Notes: generated from the sequence alone by a model not told the origin. A DNA stretch of 64,000 nt from Bradyrhizobium sp. AUGA SZCCT0158 (GCF_018130065.1 NZ_JAFCME010000017.1:1-64000), one strand, 5' to 3'; positions 9,166-18,350 are shown, numbered from the stretch's first letter. A program made the numbers and translations.

Positions 9166-9720
9166 TCAGGTCCGCCGCCACGGCGTGACGGTGACGTCAG
9201 CCGCCGGGTCGAGCTTTTGCGGTTGTCCGGCGCGTAATCCGTGCGACGCCAACACCTGTTGCGGCGAGCGCGCGGGCACCCCGGGGAAGCAGGGCTCGCC
9301 GTCCGGCAGCCGCACGTGCGGGGCCTGTGACAGCCAGAACTCGTCGTAGCGGTCCATGAACATGCCGAACACATAAGGGCCGCCGATCACGGCGACTGTG
9401 CCGGCGCGAACCCCGACTTGCGTGCAGGCGGCCTCAAAGGAGGCGCCGGCCGGATTCCATAGCGTGGCGTTGGGATTGGAGGGATCGGGCGCAATCGCGC
9501 GAACCTTTCGCGTCAGGATCAGGCGCTTGCGCCGCGGCGAGTTCGGCTGGTCTTCGAAGGAATTGCGGCCGTGCAGGATAAGGTCGGCGCGGTCGAGCGC
9601 GGCTGTGAAGAACTGCTTGTCGCCTTCGAATTTCAAGTCATCAGGCATGACATTGCTGGCGTTCGCCAGCATGCCGTCCGCCGAAACGATAACGTAGCCT
9701 TCGATGCGCAGCGCCGGCAT
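9166..9720 (-). CDS. Dihydrofolate reductase-fold / RibD C-terminal family protein
   Basis: The 184-residue product begins MPALRIEGYVIVSADGMLAN, matching the first strand and loop of the RibD C-terminal/DHFR-like fold, followed by LILHGRNSFED and VAVIGGPYVFGMF, the segments that form the NADPH site in this superfamily. It lacks the deaminase half of RibD, so it is a stand-alone reductase-type domain whose substrate is unknown. It ends 11 bp from the convergent DoxX gene and starts 25 bp from the stop of the polysaccharide deacetylase on the same strand, so the two may be co-transcribed. Confidence 0.75.
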   Translation of the reverse strand: MPALRIEGYVIVSADGMLANASNVMPDDLKFEGDKQFFTAALDRADLILHGRNSFEDQPNSPRRKRLILTRKVRAIAPDPSNPNATLWNPAGASFEAACTQVGVRAGTVAVIGGPYVFGMFMDRYDEFWLSQAPHVRLPDGEPCFPGVPARSPQQVLASHGLRAGQPQKLDPAADVTVTPWRRT

Positions 9721-9745
9721 GGACTTGTCGCCGAGTCGAAGCCGA

Positions 9746-10717
9746 TTATTCCGAGATCGTCTGCACGACGCTGGAAACCGGGCGCGAGCTTACGGTCGGC
9801 AGCTTGGCTTCCTTCAGCAGTTCTTCGTCGGATTGCGGGAGGGTCTGCACCGGCGTCTTGGCGCGCATCGCAACCACCTTGTAGCCGCCGGCCTTCAGCT
9901 TCTTCAAGAGTTCGGGCAGCGCCTCGGCGGTGTGCTTCTGGAAGTCGTGCATCAGGATGATGCCCTTGCCCAGCTTTTCGACCTTGCGCATCACGGTATC
10001 GACGATGGTCTGCGACTTGCTCGCCTTGAAGTCGAAGGAGTCGAGGTCACAGGAGAAGATCGCAATGTTGCGGGTGCCGAGATAGGTGACGATCTCAGGC
10101 GGATGCTGCAGCGCCGGGAAGCGGAAGAACGGTGCCGGCGAGGTGCCGCCGAGCGCCCACTTGACCGCGCTGAAGCCTTTTTCGATCTCGTCCTTGCGCT
10201 GCTGCTCGGTCAGCTTCTTGTTGACCAGGGCTGCGTGTGACCAGGTATGTGAACCGATCGCATGGCCGGCTGCATAGACCTGTTTGAGAATTTCCGGATA
10301 ATAGGTGGCATGCTTGCCGATCGGGAAGAAGATGCCCGTGGTGCATTCTTCGGCGAGCGTCTTCAACACCGACGGCGTGTTGACCGGCCACGGGCCGTCG
10401 TCGAATGTCAGCACGACTTCCTTGTCGCGCAGGAAGTCCAGATCCTTGAAATGTTCGAAGCCGAAGCCGGGACCGCCCGTTGTGTCGATCTCCACAGTGC
10501 GGCCGACGCCGAGTGCGTTCGGGTTGGTGCAAGGAGGCCGGGTCGGAGCGGCCGCGGCCTTCGGGGCAGGTGCTGGCTGGGGTGCTGCGGCAGCAGGTGC
10601 TGGAGCTGCCGCCGGGGCCGCAGCGCCGCCCTTGGCTGGCGGCGTCTGCGACCAGGCCGCGCTCGAGGTCAACAACGAAACCGCGCCTGCAAAGATCAAC
10701 CCTGCCGCAATACGCAT
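9746..10717 (-). CDS. Secreted polysaccharide deacetylase (NodB homology domain)
   Basis: This is a predicted exported carbohydrate esterase family 4 enzyme that removes N- or O-acetyl groups from a surface or cell-wall polysaccharide. The start at 10717 gives MRIAAGLIFAGAVSLLTSSA, a signal peptide cleaved near residue 23. A low-complexity Ala/Pro linker (residues 25-60) follows, then the NodB domain with VVLTFDDGPW (Asp106, Asp107) and the metal site SHTWSH (His157, His161). The 323-residue length suits a single catalytic domain. The natural substrate is unknown; peptidoglycan or exopolysaccharide are the usual possibilities. Confidence 0.9.
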   Translation of the reverse strand: MRIAAGLIFAGAVSLLTSSAAWSQTPPAKGGAAAPAAAPAPAAAAPQPAPAPKAAAAPTRPPCTNPNALGVGRTVEIDTTGGPGFGFEHFKDLDFLRDKEVVLTFDDGPWPVNTPSVLKTLAEECTTGIFFPIGKHATYYPEILKQVYAAGHAIGSHTWSHAALVNKKLTEQQRKDEIEKGFSAVKWALGGTSPAPFFRFPALQHPPEIVTYLGTRNIAIFSCDLDSFDFKASKSQTIVDTVMRKVEKLGKGIILMHDFQKHTAEALPELLKKLKAGGYKVVAMRAKTPVQTLPQSDEELLKEAKLPTVSSRPVSSVVQTISE

Positions 10718-10915
10718 CTTGTTTTCCTTAAATGATCCCGCGTCCGGTACCGGCTTTGCCGTCGTCCGGCCGCTTTCCCGCCCCAACGCACAATAGCCTA
10801 GTTGCAGCGGCCTCGCCAAGGCAACGGCTGCCACACAGGCAGCCGATTTGTCGTCGAACCGGTTAATTCAGGGGATTATTTCCCGCTGCTTCGACGCGTA
10901 GCCCGCAGCGACCCG

Positions 10916-11509
10916 CTAGCCGCTTCGTTCGGAAACACCTGGTGCGAGCGCCCGCGCAATCACGGTCTTCACCCGCGTATCCGAGGGGTCGACGGATTCC
11001 GGGAAGACTTCGGCGATATAGCCGTCGCGGCCAATCAGGTATTTGTGGAAGTTCCAGCGCGGAACATCCTTCGGCCGTGCTTCTGCTGCCCATTTGTAGA
11101 ACGGATGCGCATTCGGCCCTTTCACGATGGCCTTGGCCGATATCGGGAAGGTCACGCCGTAATGGTGCTGCGCGGTTGCTGCAATTTCGGTCGCGCCGCC
11201 TGGTTCCTGGCCGCCGAAATCGTTGGAGGGAACGCCGACGATCATCAGGCCGCGGTCGCTGAACTGCGTCCACAATTCCTGCAGCCCCTTATATTGCGGC
11301 GTGAAGCCACAAAGCGAGGCGGTGTTGACGATCAGGAGGGGACGGCCGGCATATTCCGAAAGCCTGATATCGCCGCCGGCCAATCCGCCAAACGAAAACG
11401 CGTAGGCGGTGATCCGGCTCATGCCGGCCTGGGCGTTCGCGATCCGGGTTGAGCCCATACCCGCAATGGCGGCCAACGTTGCCGTCATCATGGTTCTGCG
11501 GTCGATCAT
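10916..11509 (-). CDS. Glutathione peroxidase family protein, exported
   Basis: The enzyme is a thiol peroxidase that reduces hydroperoxides. The 197-residue form starting MIDRRTMMTATLAAIAGMGS has a twin-arginine-like or Sec signal, suggesting a periplasmic location. Family motifs are clear: NTASLCGFTPQYKGLQEL with the peroxidatic Cys, GVPSNDFGGQEPG with the glutamine of the active site, and the PRWNFHKYLIG tryptophan-asparagine segment. The selenocysteine position is cysteine, as usual in bacteria. An upstream ATG at 11545 is possible but lacks support; 11509 puts the signal sequence at the N-terminus. Confidence 0.9.
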   Translation of the reverse strand: MIDRRTMMTATLAAIAGMGSTRIANAQAGMSRITAYAFSFGGLAGGDIRLSEYAGRPLLIVNTASLCGFTPQYKGLQELWTQFSDRGLMIVGVPSNDFGGQEPGGATEIAATAQHHYGVTFPISAKAIVKGPNAHPFYKWAAEARPKDVPRWNFHKYLIGRDGYIAEVFPESVDPSDTRVKTVIARALAPGVSERSG

Positions 11510-11593
11510 GGCCGGCCTCGCGCGAGATTGATTGGCGCAAAGCATAGCTGAACCGGCGAACCGGCGCCGCTCAACAAGCTGTTATGGCGCGCG

Positions 11594-13405
11594 TTAGCGC
11601 AGCGGAACGATGAAGTCGGTGCCTTCGCCGGTTTCGCCGGTATTGATGCCGTGATCGGACACCACGATCGAGCCGCCCGTCGTCAGGGCCTCGGCGATGC
11701 GCGCCATCGCTTCCGGCGGCACGTTGATGCGGTCCAGTGCTTCGGCCGGGCTGTTCGGCGCCGGTGCCGGCTTGGCCTCGGCCGGGGCTCCGCCGGCGAC
11801 CTTGCGCCGGCGCGCGGCGCGCTCGTCTTCTTCCTTGATGGCCGCGTTGCGGGCCGTCACCGGCAGTGACACCACCGACCAGCGCAGGAGATTGGGATCA
11901 TTCTTGTCGACTTCCGCCGTGAACACATGCGTGCCCAGCATCCGCTCGCTCGGCGCGATCGTCACGGGCACGTCGAACAGCGGGGTGAAGTTCTGCCGCA
12001 CGTAGAGCTTGCCGTCCTTGCGGCTGACGAACACCGCAATCTGCCCGGTGCGCTTCGGTTCCGGCTTCGCCGCGGCCTTCTCGACGCCTGGCAGGCGCGA
12101 CGGATCCTTTTTCGCATCGGGCGCAACGGCAGGCGTATCGGCGATTGCCTTGACGGGCTCCGCCGGTTTTTCGGCGATCTTGGCTGCTTCAGCTTTCGGT
12201 GTCTCGACCTTGGGCGCGTCCGCCTTGAGCGTCCCGGTTCTCACCTCGTCCGGTTTCACGTCGGCCGATTTGGCCTCGACCGGGGCGTCGCTGGCGGAGA
12301 TTTCGCTCTTGATCGTGTTGCCGGTCTCAACCGATCTGACCTCGGCCGTTGCAGCATCCGACGAATTGGACTCGGACGATGTCACTTCGGCCGGCTTGCT
12401 GTCGGTAGACGCGGCGTCGGTGCTCTTGGCGGGCTCTGGCTCAGCATCCGATTTCACCGGCTCGGACTTCGCGGCTTCGTTGGAGACCGGCATCCTGCTC
12501 GCCGAGGACGAAGCATCGGACATCGTCACAGCGGAATTGGTCGCCGGCATGGCTCCGCTGGCATCCGCAGTATGGGTTCGTTCGCGTAACGGCGTCCGAT
12601 CGGGGGTGCCGTGACCGTGACCGACAGTCGATCGCAACTCGAGGCTCGTGTCTGAACTCGCGGACTTGATTGCGGATCCAGCGTCCGCGCCCTTGTCGGA
12701 TTTCACCGCCGGCGCGTCCGACATCGGCTCGTCGGCGGCCACAGGTTGCGGCACGACCTTCTGCGCCACCAGCAGCGGGTGCGAGAAACTCGAAGGCGTC
12801 ATCTCGCCGGGCGTGACGATGACCCGCGCGCCCATCTTGGTCCACTTCCACATCTTCGCGGCAAAGGCCATCGGCAAACGGATGCAGCCGTGCGACGCCG
12901 GATAGCCGGGCAGGGCGCCGGCATGCATCGCGACACCCGACCAGGTGATGCGCTGCATAAACGGCATCGGCGCGCCGCTGTAGATGTTGGAGTGGTGCAT
13001 CTTGTGCTTCTGGATGATGCTGAACACGCCCATCGGGGTCGGATGACTTTTCGTGCCAGTCGACACCGGACTTTCCGCGAAGATTCCGTTGGCGTCGTAG
13101 ACCCTGACCTTTTGCTGGTTGATCGAGATCGCGATGATCAGGGGGCCCTGCGGCTTGGCGCTGACTTCCTTTTCGGCGGCCATCATGGCCTTCGAGGGCT
13201 TGCGGGTCCGCTGCTTGCGCGGCTGGGCTGATGGTGCCGGCCGGTAGAAGCTGGGGTCGGAATCCTGCCAGTAATACAGGGCGGCGTCGGCGTGGGAGGA
13301 GGCGGCGATCGTGCCTGCGGCAACCAGAATAGCTATCTGCCAAAATCGCTGGTTCGCGCTGCTTACACTCGTACTATTCAACCCAAAAAGCCGATGCCCG
13401 CTCAC
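11594..13405 (-). CDS. L,D-transpeptidase (YkuD) with long low-complexity tail
   Basis: The periplasmic enzyme makes 3-3 peptidoglycan cross-links or attaches proteins to the wall. The N-terminus has an uncleaved or late signal (residues 20-42). The YkuD domain occupies about residues 85-215 and includes VAMHAGALPGYPASHGCIRL, the HxxxxxxxxxSHGCIR active site with its catalytic Cys near residue 174. After it comes a stretch of some 200 residues rich in Ser, Ala, Lys, Glu and Pro (about 220-430), then a second conserved region to residue 603. The GTG start at 13405 has AGGG 9 bases upstream; a TTG at 13411 is an alternative. The tail may anchor or space the enzyme. Confidence 0.9.
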   Translation of the reverse strand: MSGHRLFGLNSTSVSSANQRFWQIAILVAAGTIAASSHADAALYYWQDSDPSFYRPAPSAQPRKQRTRKPSKAMMAAEKEVSAKPQGPLIIAISINQQKVRVYDANGIFAESPVSTGTKSHPTPMGVFSIIQKHKMHHSNIYSGAPMPFMQRITWSGVAMHAGALPGYPASHGCIRLPMAFAAKMWKWTKMGARVIVTPGEMTPSSFSHPLLVAQKVVPQPVAADEPMSDAPAVKSDKGADAGSAIKSASSDTSLELRSTVGHGHGTPDRTPLRERTHTADASGAMPATNSAVTMSDASSSASRMPVSNEAAKSEPVKSDAEPEPAKSTDAASTDSKPAEVTSSESNSSDAATAEVRSVETGNTIKSEISASDAPVEAKSADVKPDEVRTGTLKADAPKVETPKAEAAKIAEKPAEPVKAIADTPAVAPDAKKDPSRLPGVEKAAAKPEPKRTGQIAVFVSRKDGKLYVRQNFTPLFDVPVTIAPSERMLGTHVFTAEVDKNDPNLLRWSVVSLPVTARNAAIKEEDERAARRRKVAGGAPAEAKPAPAPNSPAEALDRINVPPEAMARIAEALTTGGSIVVSDHGINTGETGEGTDFIVPLR

Positions 13406-13628
13406 GCCCAAATTCCCTAAGTCCAGATCGTCGAATCCGATGTTCCGATAATCATTTGTTGTTGCAGACGCGAAAAGCGTTCACCAGCTTAAACCCGCGC
13501 TTTTCGCCGCAAGCGTAGCAAAAAAGCCTCACATTCCGTTAAACGCGAGCTCCCCCGCACCGTTCCTCAGCCTTCCTGTGCGGCATTTGCACATTACATA
13601 ACCGGTGGGTCCTTCAGCGGAGATAGAA

Positions 13629-14189
13629 ATGACATTCAAGGCCATCGGTAAGTGTGACAAGTCATGGAGAAATCTGGCCTTGGGCGTATCGTTGGCGGTG
13701 TTGGCCGCGATGGTGTGGCAGGCCGGTCCGGCCTTTGCCGCCGACGAGCCGGACCTGATCTTCCGTCGCTCCACCGTGTTCAAATGGCTGAGCCCAAATG
13801 ACAAGCTTGCGACCTACGGCGTCGATGACCCCGAGGTCGACGGCGTGGCCTGCCATTTTACGGTGCCGGAGAAGGGCGGTTACAAGGGCTGGCTCGGGCT
13901 TGCCGAGGAAGTTTCAGATATTTCGCTGGCCTGCCGCCAGATCGGGCCGATCCGGTTCAAGGGCAAGATGTCCCAGGGCGACGACATGTTTCGCCAGCGC
14001 CGTTCGCTGTTCTTCAAGAAAATGCAGATTGTCCGCGGCTGCGATCCCAAGCGGAACGTGCTCGTCTACATGGTGTATTCGGACCGACTGATCGAGGGGT
14101 CACCCAAGAACTCGACATCCTCGGTGCCGGTCATGCCCTGGGGAGCCGCCGACGCCGCGGTGCAGAAATGTGCCGAGTTCATCCAATAG
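13629..14189 (+). CDS. creA: CreA family exported protein
   Basis: The 186-residue protein has a signal peptide ending near AFAADEP and matches the CreA family (residues DEPDLIFRRSTVFKWLSPND and VSDISLACRQIGPI, plus the conserved FKKMQIVRGCD segment). CreA is a conserved periplasmic protein of unknown function in Proteobacteria; in E. coli it sits next to creBCD, but no CreBC two-component genes are visible here. The start at 13629 is chosen because GGAG lies 8 bases upstream; an ATG at 13605 is in frame but has no such site. Confidence 0.88.
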   Translation: MTFKAIGKCDKSWRNLALGVSLAVLAAMVWQAGPAFAADEPDLIFRRSTVFKWLSPNDKLATYGVDDPEVDGVACHFTVPEKGGYKGWLGLAEEVSDISLACRQIGPIRFKGKMSQGDDMFRQRRSLFFKKMQIVRGCDPKRNVLVYMVYSDRLIEGSPKNSTSSVPVMPWGAADAAVQKCAEFIQ

Positions 14190-14218
14190 TGGTCCGGGCC
14201 AGGCGGCCGTCCCGGGAC

Positions 14219-14434
14219 TTACCGTTTCACCGGATTGGGCTGTGGGCGGACCTCTGAGCCGGCGGGCCGGACCTTAGGCTCGTGGCAGCCAACCAGCCGC
14301 ACGAACTTCTGTGGCGAGCACTGATTGTCGCCCATGACCGGTGCGCCCTGCTGCGACATCGCACCAGCCATCTGTTGCTGGCCGGATTTGCGGGGCGAGG
14401 ATTGATTGCCAACACTGATGTTGCCATTGCCCAC
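14219..14434 (-). CDS. Small hypothetical protein (GTG start)
   Basis: A 71-residue frame starts at GTG 14434, with AAAGGA 8 bases upstream. It reads MGNGNISVGNQSSPRKSG and later GDNQCSPQKFVRLVGCHEPK, ending PQPNPVKR. It is polar, Gln/Gly/Ser-rich and has two cysteines 14 residues apart. There is no clear signal peptide and I do not recognise a family. The ribosome binding site and mixed composition favour a real gene, but a longer frame from 14620 lacks a start signal and the evidence stays modest. Confidence 0.45.
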   Translation of the reverse strand: MGNGNISVGNQSSPRKSGQQQMAGAMSQQGAPVMGDNQCSPQKFVRLVGCHEPKVRPAGSEVRPQPNPVKR

Positions 14435-14668
14435 GACGGCTATCCTTTGTTGGATTGTGAACGGGAACAACGCCGAACCAACGGGAAAGGTTGCACGGGG
14501 TGTCTGCTTGAGTCGGGCGGACCGAGGCTTCGGTTCACAACTGAGTATGCTGCGCTGCGGCCTATTCAGCAGACAAAGATTAAGAACCTGGATTAAGAAC
14601 TTGCGACGGCGTCGAACCACCTGACAGCAAGGGGCGTCTCATCGCCAGATGGTGAATGGAGACGTCAG

Positions 14669-14830
14669 ATGCGCGCCCTCAGCTGCATAATTGCCCTCGT
14701 TTTCGTCCTGACCGGCCCGTCACTGGCGGGCAGTGCCGATCGCGACATGCCTGGGGTAGGGACGTTCACCTATTGCGGATCGCCTGTCGCGACGCCCGAA
14801 CCCGATTTGACTGCTGTCGACAGCGAGTGA
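14669..14830 (+). CDS. Tiny secreted peptide, paralogue A of a tandem pair
   Basis: The 53-residue product starts MRALSCIIALVFVLTGPSLA, a typical signal peptide with cleavage expected after Ala20. That leaves a mature peptide of about 33 residues beginning GSADRDMPGVGTFTYCGSPV. GGAG lies 7 bases before the ATG. The next small gene (15130-15294) encodes a clear paralogue: 23 of the first 41 residues match, and both share the core PG(V/I)GTF(T/S)Y and the same ribosome binding region. No family is recognised. The mature part carries a single cysteine, which the paralogue lacks. Confidence 0.75.
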   Translation: MRALSCIIALVFVLTGPSLAGSADRDMPGVGTFTYCGSPVATPEPDLTAVDSE

Positions 14831-15129
14831 GCCCGTTTCGCCTCCCTTCGGCGGTACACGGCAGGGCCCAGACTCAAAATCGCGAAAACAACCCCATGCA
14901 AAGTAGAATGGCCCCGGTTCGCAGGTGACCTGTAGCTCTATGCAGCCATTGATACTGAAATCATTGGGTTTTTCTCGCTAATGTTTCGTCCCTGGCCGAC
15001 CGACGAAACAATTCACCCCTGCAATGAAACCATTTTCCGCTTCTGGCGCAGATATCCGGAAACAGCCGTTGGCTATCACTCTGCCAACGAAACGGCGGGG
15101 ACGCCGGCACCGAAACCGGAGACAGTCAA

Positions 15130-15294
15130 ATGCGGACCATCAGCTTCATCCTCGCCTTCGCCTTCATCCTGGCTGGTCCCTCGGTCGCGGGCTCCTCGGA
15201 TCAGGGCTTGCCCGGCATCGGCACCTTCTCCTACAACGGCGCGCCGGCGGCGCTCTCGGCTCCGCAGCCGATCGTTGTCGCAGCTGTCAACTAA
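15130..15294 (+). CDS. Tiny secreted peptide, paralogue B of a tandem pair
   Basis: The 54-residue product starts MRTISFILAFAFILAGPSVA, a signal peptide, followed by GSSDQGLPGIGTFSYNGAPA and a short Ala/Val-rich tail. GGAG sits 8 bases upstream, in a context (GGAGACAGTCAA) nearly the same as for paralogue A (GGAGACGTCAG), which indicates that the promoter-proximal region was duplicated with the gene. The mature peptide would have about 34 residues. It precedes another exported protein gene by 45 bp and may be co-transcribed with it. Function is unknown. Confidence 0.75.
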   Translation: MRTISFILAFAFILAGPSVAGSSDQGLPGIGTFSYNGAPAALSAPQPIVVAAVN

Positions 15295-15339
15295 TCGCAG
15301 CTAACAGCTCGCAAGAGAATTTGCCGGTAAAGGCTCAGT

Positions 15340-15744
15340 ATGTTTGTACGTTTTGGTGCCGCTGCGATTTTGGTTTCCTGCCTGCTGGGCGCTTCAGCCC
15401 AGGCCCAAACCCAGTTAACGGCGCAGATGCGGTTCCAGCAGGGGCCGATCGGCTCCATGTTCAAGCTCCCCGATCCCCGCGGTGAGTTTGTACGGCTGTG
15501 CGCGCCCCACATGGTCGGACGTTGGGCGCATCCCGAAACAGTTTGCACTTGCCTGCACGATCATGCGGCCGCGACCGTCGAGGATAACGATCTGCGCGAA
15601 GCCTTGCTGCGCGGCATCAGCGAGACCGGCGTGCCCACGATCGAGACCGCCTGGGTGCCAGCGTCGAAGCAGTCCGAAATCGGCCCGACCTTCACCAAGA
15701 TCGCCAAGCCGACGCTGCAATGCATGTTCGAGCCGTCGAACTAG
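15340..15744 (+). CDS. Exported hypothetical protein
   Basis: The 134-residue protein starts MFVRFGAAAILVSCLLGASA, with a signal peptide cleaved near AQAQ, residues 20-23. The mature part has five cysteines when its C-terminal half is included (LCAPHM, VCTCLHD, LQCMF), suggesting disulfides or metal binding in the periplasm. No known domain is recognised. It follows the tandem secreted peptides on the same strand, in a cluster of exported products, and no strong terminator separates it from them. Confidence 0.72.
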   Translation: MFVRFGAAAILVSCLLGASAQAQTQLTAQMRFQQGPIGSMFKLPDPRGEFVRLCAPHMVGRWAHPETVCTCLHDHAAATVEDNDLREALLRGISETGVPTIETAWVPASKQSEIGPTFTKIAKPTLQCMFEPSN

Positions 15745-15892
15745 TTCGCGCGAGATCTCACGCAACCACTGGTTAACGGCGATCTCGATGCCGTCACGGG
15801 TTCGGCAAGCCGTCACCGCCATGATGTGCAATGTTGTTCGATGATCTCCGGGGAGCGCGATGGCGTTCGCCCCCGCGCGCGGGAGTCGGCCA

Positions 15893-17128
15893 ATGCAGCA
15901 ACGACGAATTTTTTCCACTTATCTCCTTGCATGCTTTCTTGGTGCCCTGGCAGTCCCGGCCTTTGCCGCCCCCGACGAGGACCTGCTCGGCAAGGACAAG
16001 GGCTATCCAGTCGGCACCCGCGCCAACTGGTTCTTCGATGAAGGTGTGCGGGTTGGATCCTTCAGTCATATTGACGAGATCTTTCCATACAACAGGCTGG
16101 GCAAGGCGGAATCTCCATTGCCTTTTGTTGCGGCCGGCGGCGAAACAAAGCTCGGCTACCGGTTCGAAAACCAGAGCTGGACCCTCGACGATTTTCTCGC
16201 GCACCAGCGCGTTACCGGGCTTTTGGTGATCAAGGACGGCGCGGTCCTGTTCGAGCGCTACCAGTACGATCGCAAGCCGTCCGACCGCTTCATCTCGCAT
16301 TCGATGGCGAAATCCATCGTCAGCCTGGCTGTCGGGATGGCGCTCGCCGAGGGCCGCATCACTTCGCTGGATGATCTGATTTCGAAATACGTGCCCAAAC
16401 TTGCCGGCAGTGCCTATGGCGAGACCACCATACGCAGTGCCCTGCGCATGTCGTCCGGCGTGCAGTTCAGTGAAATCTACGACGGCAAGGACGATCTGAC
16501 GCGGTTCGTGATTGCCCGCGGCCGCGAAGGATCGATATCAGCGCTGCGCCAGTTCGAGACCCGCGACGCCGAGCAGGGCACGCGGTTTCACTATGCCTCC
16601 AGCGAGACCGTTCTGCTGGCCGTGCTGCTCCGCGAGGTCACCGGCACCACGCTCAGCCAATACCTGACCACGCGGCTCTGGCAACCGATGGGCGCCGAAG
16701 CCGACGCGACGTGGACCACGACGGCGGACGGCTCGGAAGTAGCGTTGGGAAATTTCAATGCGACGCTGCGCGATTACGGACGTCTGGGAATGCTGCTGGC
16801 CAATGATGGCGCGGTCGGCGGCAAGCAGATTGTGCCGAAGGACTATCTGCTGGATGCGACCGACTGGCAGCGGCAACCTCCGGCATTCGCGCCGGGGAAG
16901 GCCACGCCGTATTTCGGATACGGCTATCAGTTCTGGCTCTATCCCGGCGAGAAGCGGAGGTTTGCCTTGCTCGGTGTCTACGGCCAGTCGATCTTCGTCG
17001 ACCCCGAGCTCAAGCTCGTCATGGTGGTCACGGCCGCAGCCAAAAACGCCAATGTCGGAAAGGAATCGTTCGCTTTCGAACGCGGTGCCGTCTGGCGCGG
17101 GATCGTCAGCAAATACGGCCGCTGGTAA
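15893..17128 (+). CDS. Exported serine hydrolase, beta-lactamase / penicillin-binding fold
   Basis: The 411-residue product begins MQQRRIFSTYLLACFLGALA with a signal peptide ending near AFAAP. It has the class C-like serine hydrolase motifs: SMAK (the SxxK nucleophile) in FISHSMAKSIVSLAVGMALA, YAS in HYASSETVLLA, and the C-terminal region with FGYGYQFWLYP. Such proteins include esterases, D-aminopeptidases and 6-aminohexanoate-dimer hydrolase relatives; the substrate cannot be read here. The start at 15893 has GGAG 7 bases upstream; an ATG at 15860 would need a spacing of only 4. Confidence 0.87.
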   Translation: MQQRRIFSTYLLACFLGALAVPAFAAPDEDLLGKDKGYPVGTRANWFFDEGVRVGSFSHIDEIFPYNRLGKAESPLPFVAAGGETKLGYRFENQSWTLDDFLAHQRVTGLLVIKDGAVLFERYQYDRKPSDRFISHSMAKSIVSLAVGMALAEGRITSLDDLISKYVPKLAGSAYGETTIRSALRMSSGVQFSEIYDGKDDLTRFVIARGREGSISALRQFETRDAEQGTRFHYASSETVLLAVLLREVTGTTLSQYLTTRLWQPMGAEADATWTTTADGSEVALGNFNATLRDYGRLGMLLANDGAVGGKQIVPKDYLLDATDWQRQPPAFAPGKATPYFGYGYQFWLYPGEKRRFALLGVYGQSIFVDPELKLVMVVTAAAKNANVGKESFAFERGAVWRGIVSKYGRW

Positions 17129-17350
17129 GGCTCAACGGGCTGGCGAGACGGCGCGAAACGATGGCGGCCTTTACGACCACGCTTTAAGCGGCGAATTGAT
17201 CTGACGTGACGCCGCCGCATGTCGGTTTCGTGCCAAAAGCGGTCGCATGGCGTGATTGCTGCGCGGTGACCCGTCAGTATGAACCTCTCTAGCCACTGAA
17301 GACACAAAGGGCGGGTATGTCGCGGAAGAACCGCGACGGAGGCAAATGTG

Positions 17351-18316
17351 ATGAAGGCCATGAAAGCATCTATCCGCATTGCGGTCACCGCGCTGGCCCT
17401 GAGCCTGTTAGTCATCGTGCCATCCTACGCCGAGCAGGATGAGGCAAGCCGTCTCAACCAGGAATCCAAGGAACTCTATCGGGTCGGAAAGTACGCGGCA
17501 GCGCTTCCGCTGGCCCAGCGGTTGCTGGCCATGCGCGAGAAGGAGTTTGGTCCCGATGATGCAATGGTCGCGCTGCCGCTGAATGACCTCGGCACGATCC
17601 ACTACAATCTGGGTCAATACGCCGTCGCCGAGCCGCTGTACAAGCGTTCATTGGCGATCAGGGAGAAGACACTCGGTCCGGATCATGCCGAAGTCGCAAG
17701 CGTGCTGAATAATCTCGGCGAACTCTACCGCGCGGTAGAGCGTTTTGCCGAGGCGGAGCCGCTGCTCAAGCGGTCGATCGCCATTCGTGAGAAAACGGAC
17801 GGTCCCGACGATCCGGACATCGTGCTGGCGCTGAGCAACCTGGCCGCTCTCTACAGCAACCAGCGTCGATACGATCAGGCCGAGCCGCTGTTCAAGCGCG
17901 GGCTGGCCATTCTCGAGAAGGCGCACGGTCCGAGCGATCCAGAGGCCACGGTTTTGATGAACAATCTGGCCTATGTCTACATCAACCGGCATCGTTATGC
18001 CGATGCCGAGCGGCTGCTCAAGCGGTCGATGGCCGTGACCGAGAAAGCGTTCGGTCGCGACCATCCTGATGTTGCGCAGGCGCTGAACAGTCTGGCCACT
18101 GTTTATGGGCGACTGGGCCGTAACGCCGACGCCGAGCGGTTTTACAAGCGGTCGGTGGCCACCTTCGAAAAGACGCTCGGCCCTAACCATCCGGACCTCG
18201 CGGACGTTCTGCAAAACCTGGCCGGTCTCTACAAGGATCAGCGCCGCTACGGCGATGCCAACGCGCTTTTCAAGCGGTCGATGGCCATTCGCGCGAAGGC
18301 AGGCTCGCCTGCCTGA
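17351..18316 (+). CDS. Exported tetratricopeptide repeat protein
   Basis: After a signal peptide (MKAMKASIRIAVTALALSLL, ending near SYAEQ), the 321-residue product is built of six to seven kinesin-light-chain-like repeats at 42-residue spacing. Each has a core like LNNLGELYR...YAEAEPLLKRSIAIREK followed by GPDHP. Such repeats form a superhelical surface for protein binding, here in the periplasm. No enzyme domain is attached, and the partner is unknown. The ATG at 17351 has GGAGG 8 bases upstream; a GTG directly before it is possible. Confidence 0.88.
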   Translation: MKAMKASIRIAVTALALSLLVIVPSYAEQDEASRLNQESKELYRVGKYAAALPLAQRLLAMREKEFGPDDAMVALPLNDLGTIHYNLGQYAVAEPLYKRSLAIREKTLGPDHAEVASVLNNLGELYRAVERFAEAEPLLKRSIAIREKTDGPDDPDIVLALSNLAALYSNQRRYDQAEPLFKRGLAILEKAHGPSDPEATVLMNNLAYVYINRHRYADAERLLKRSMAVTEKAFGRDHPDVAQALNSLATVYGRLGRNADAERFYKRSVATFEKTLGPNHPDLADVLQNLAGLYKDQRRYGDANALFKRSMAIRAKAGSPA

Positions 18317-18350
18317 GATTGCGACTATCGCGGTTTAATGAGCACAGGCC

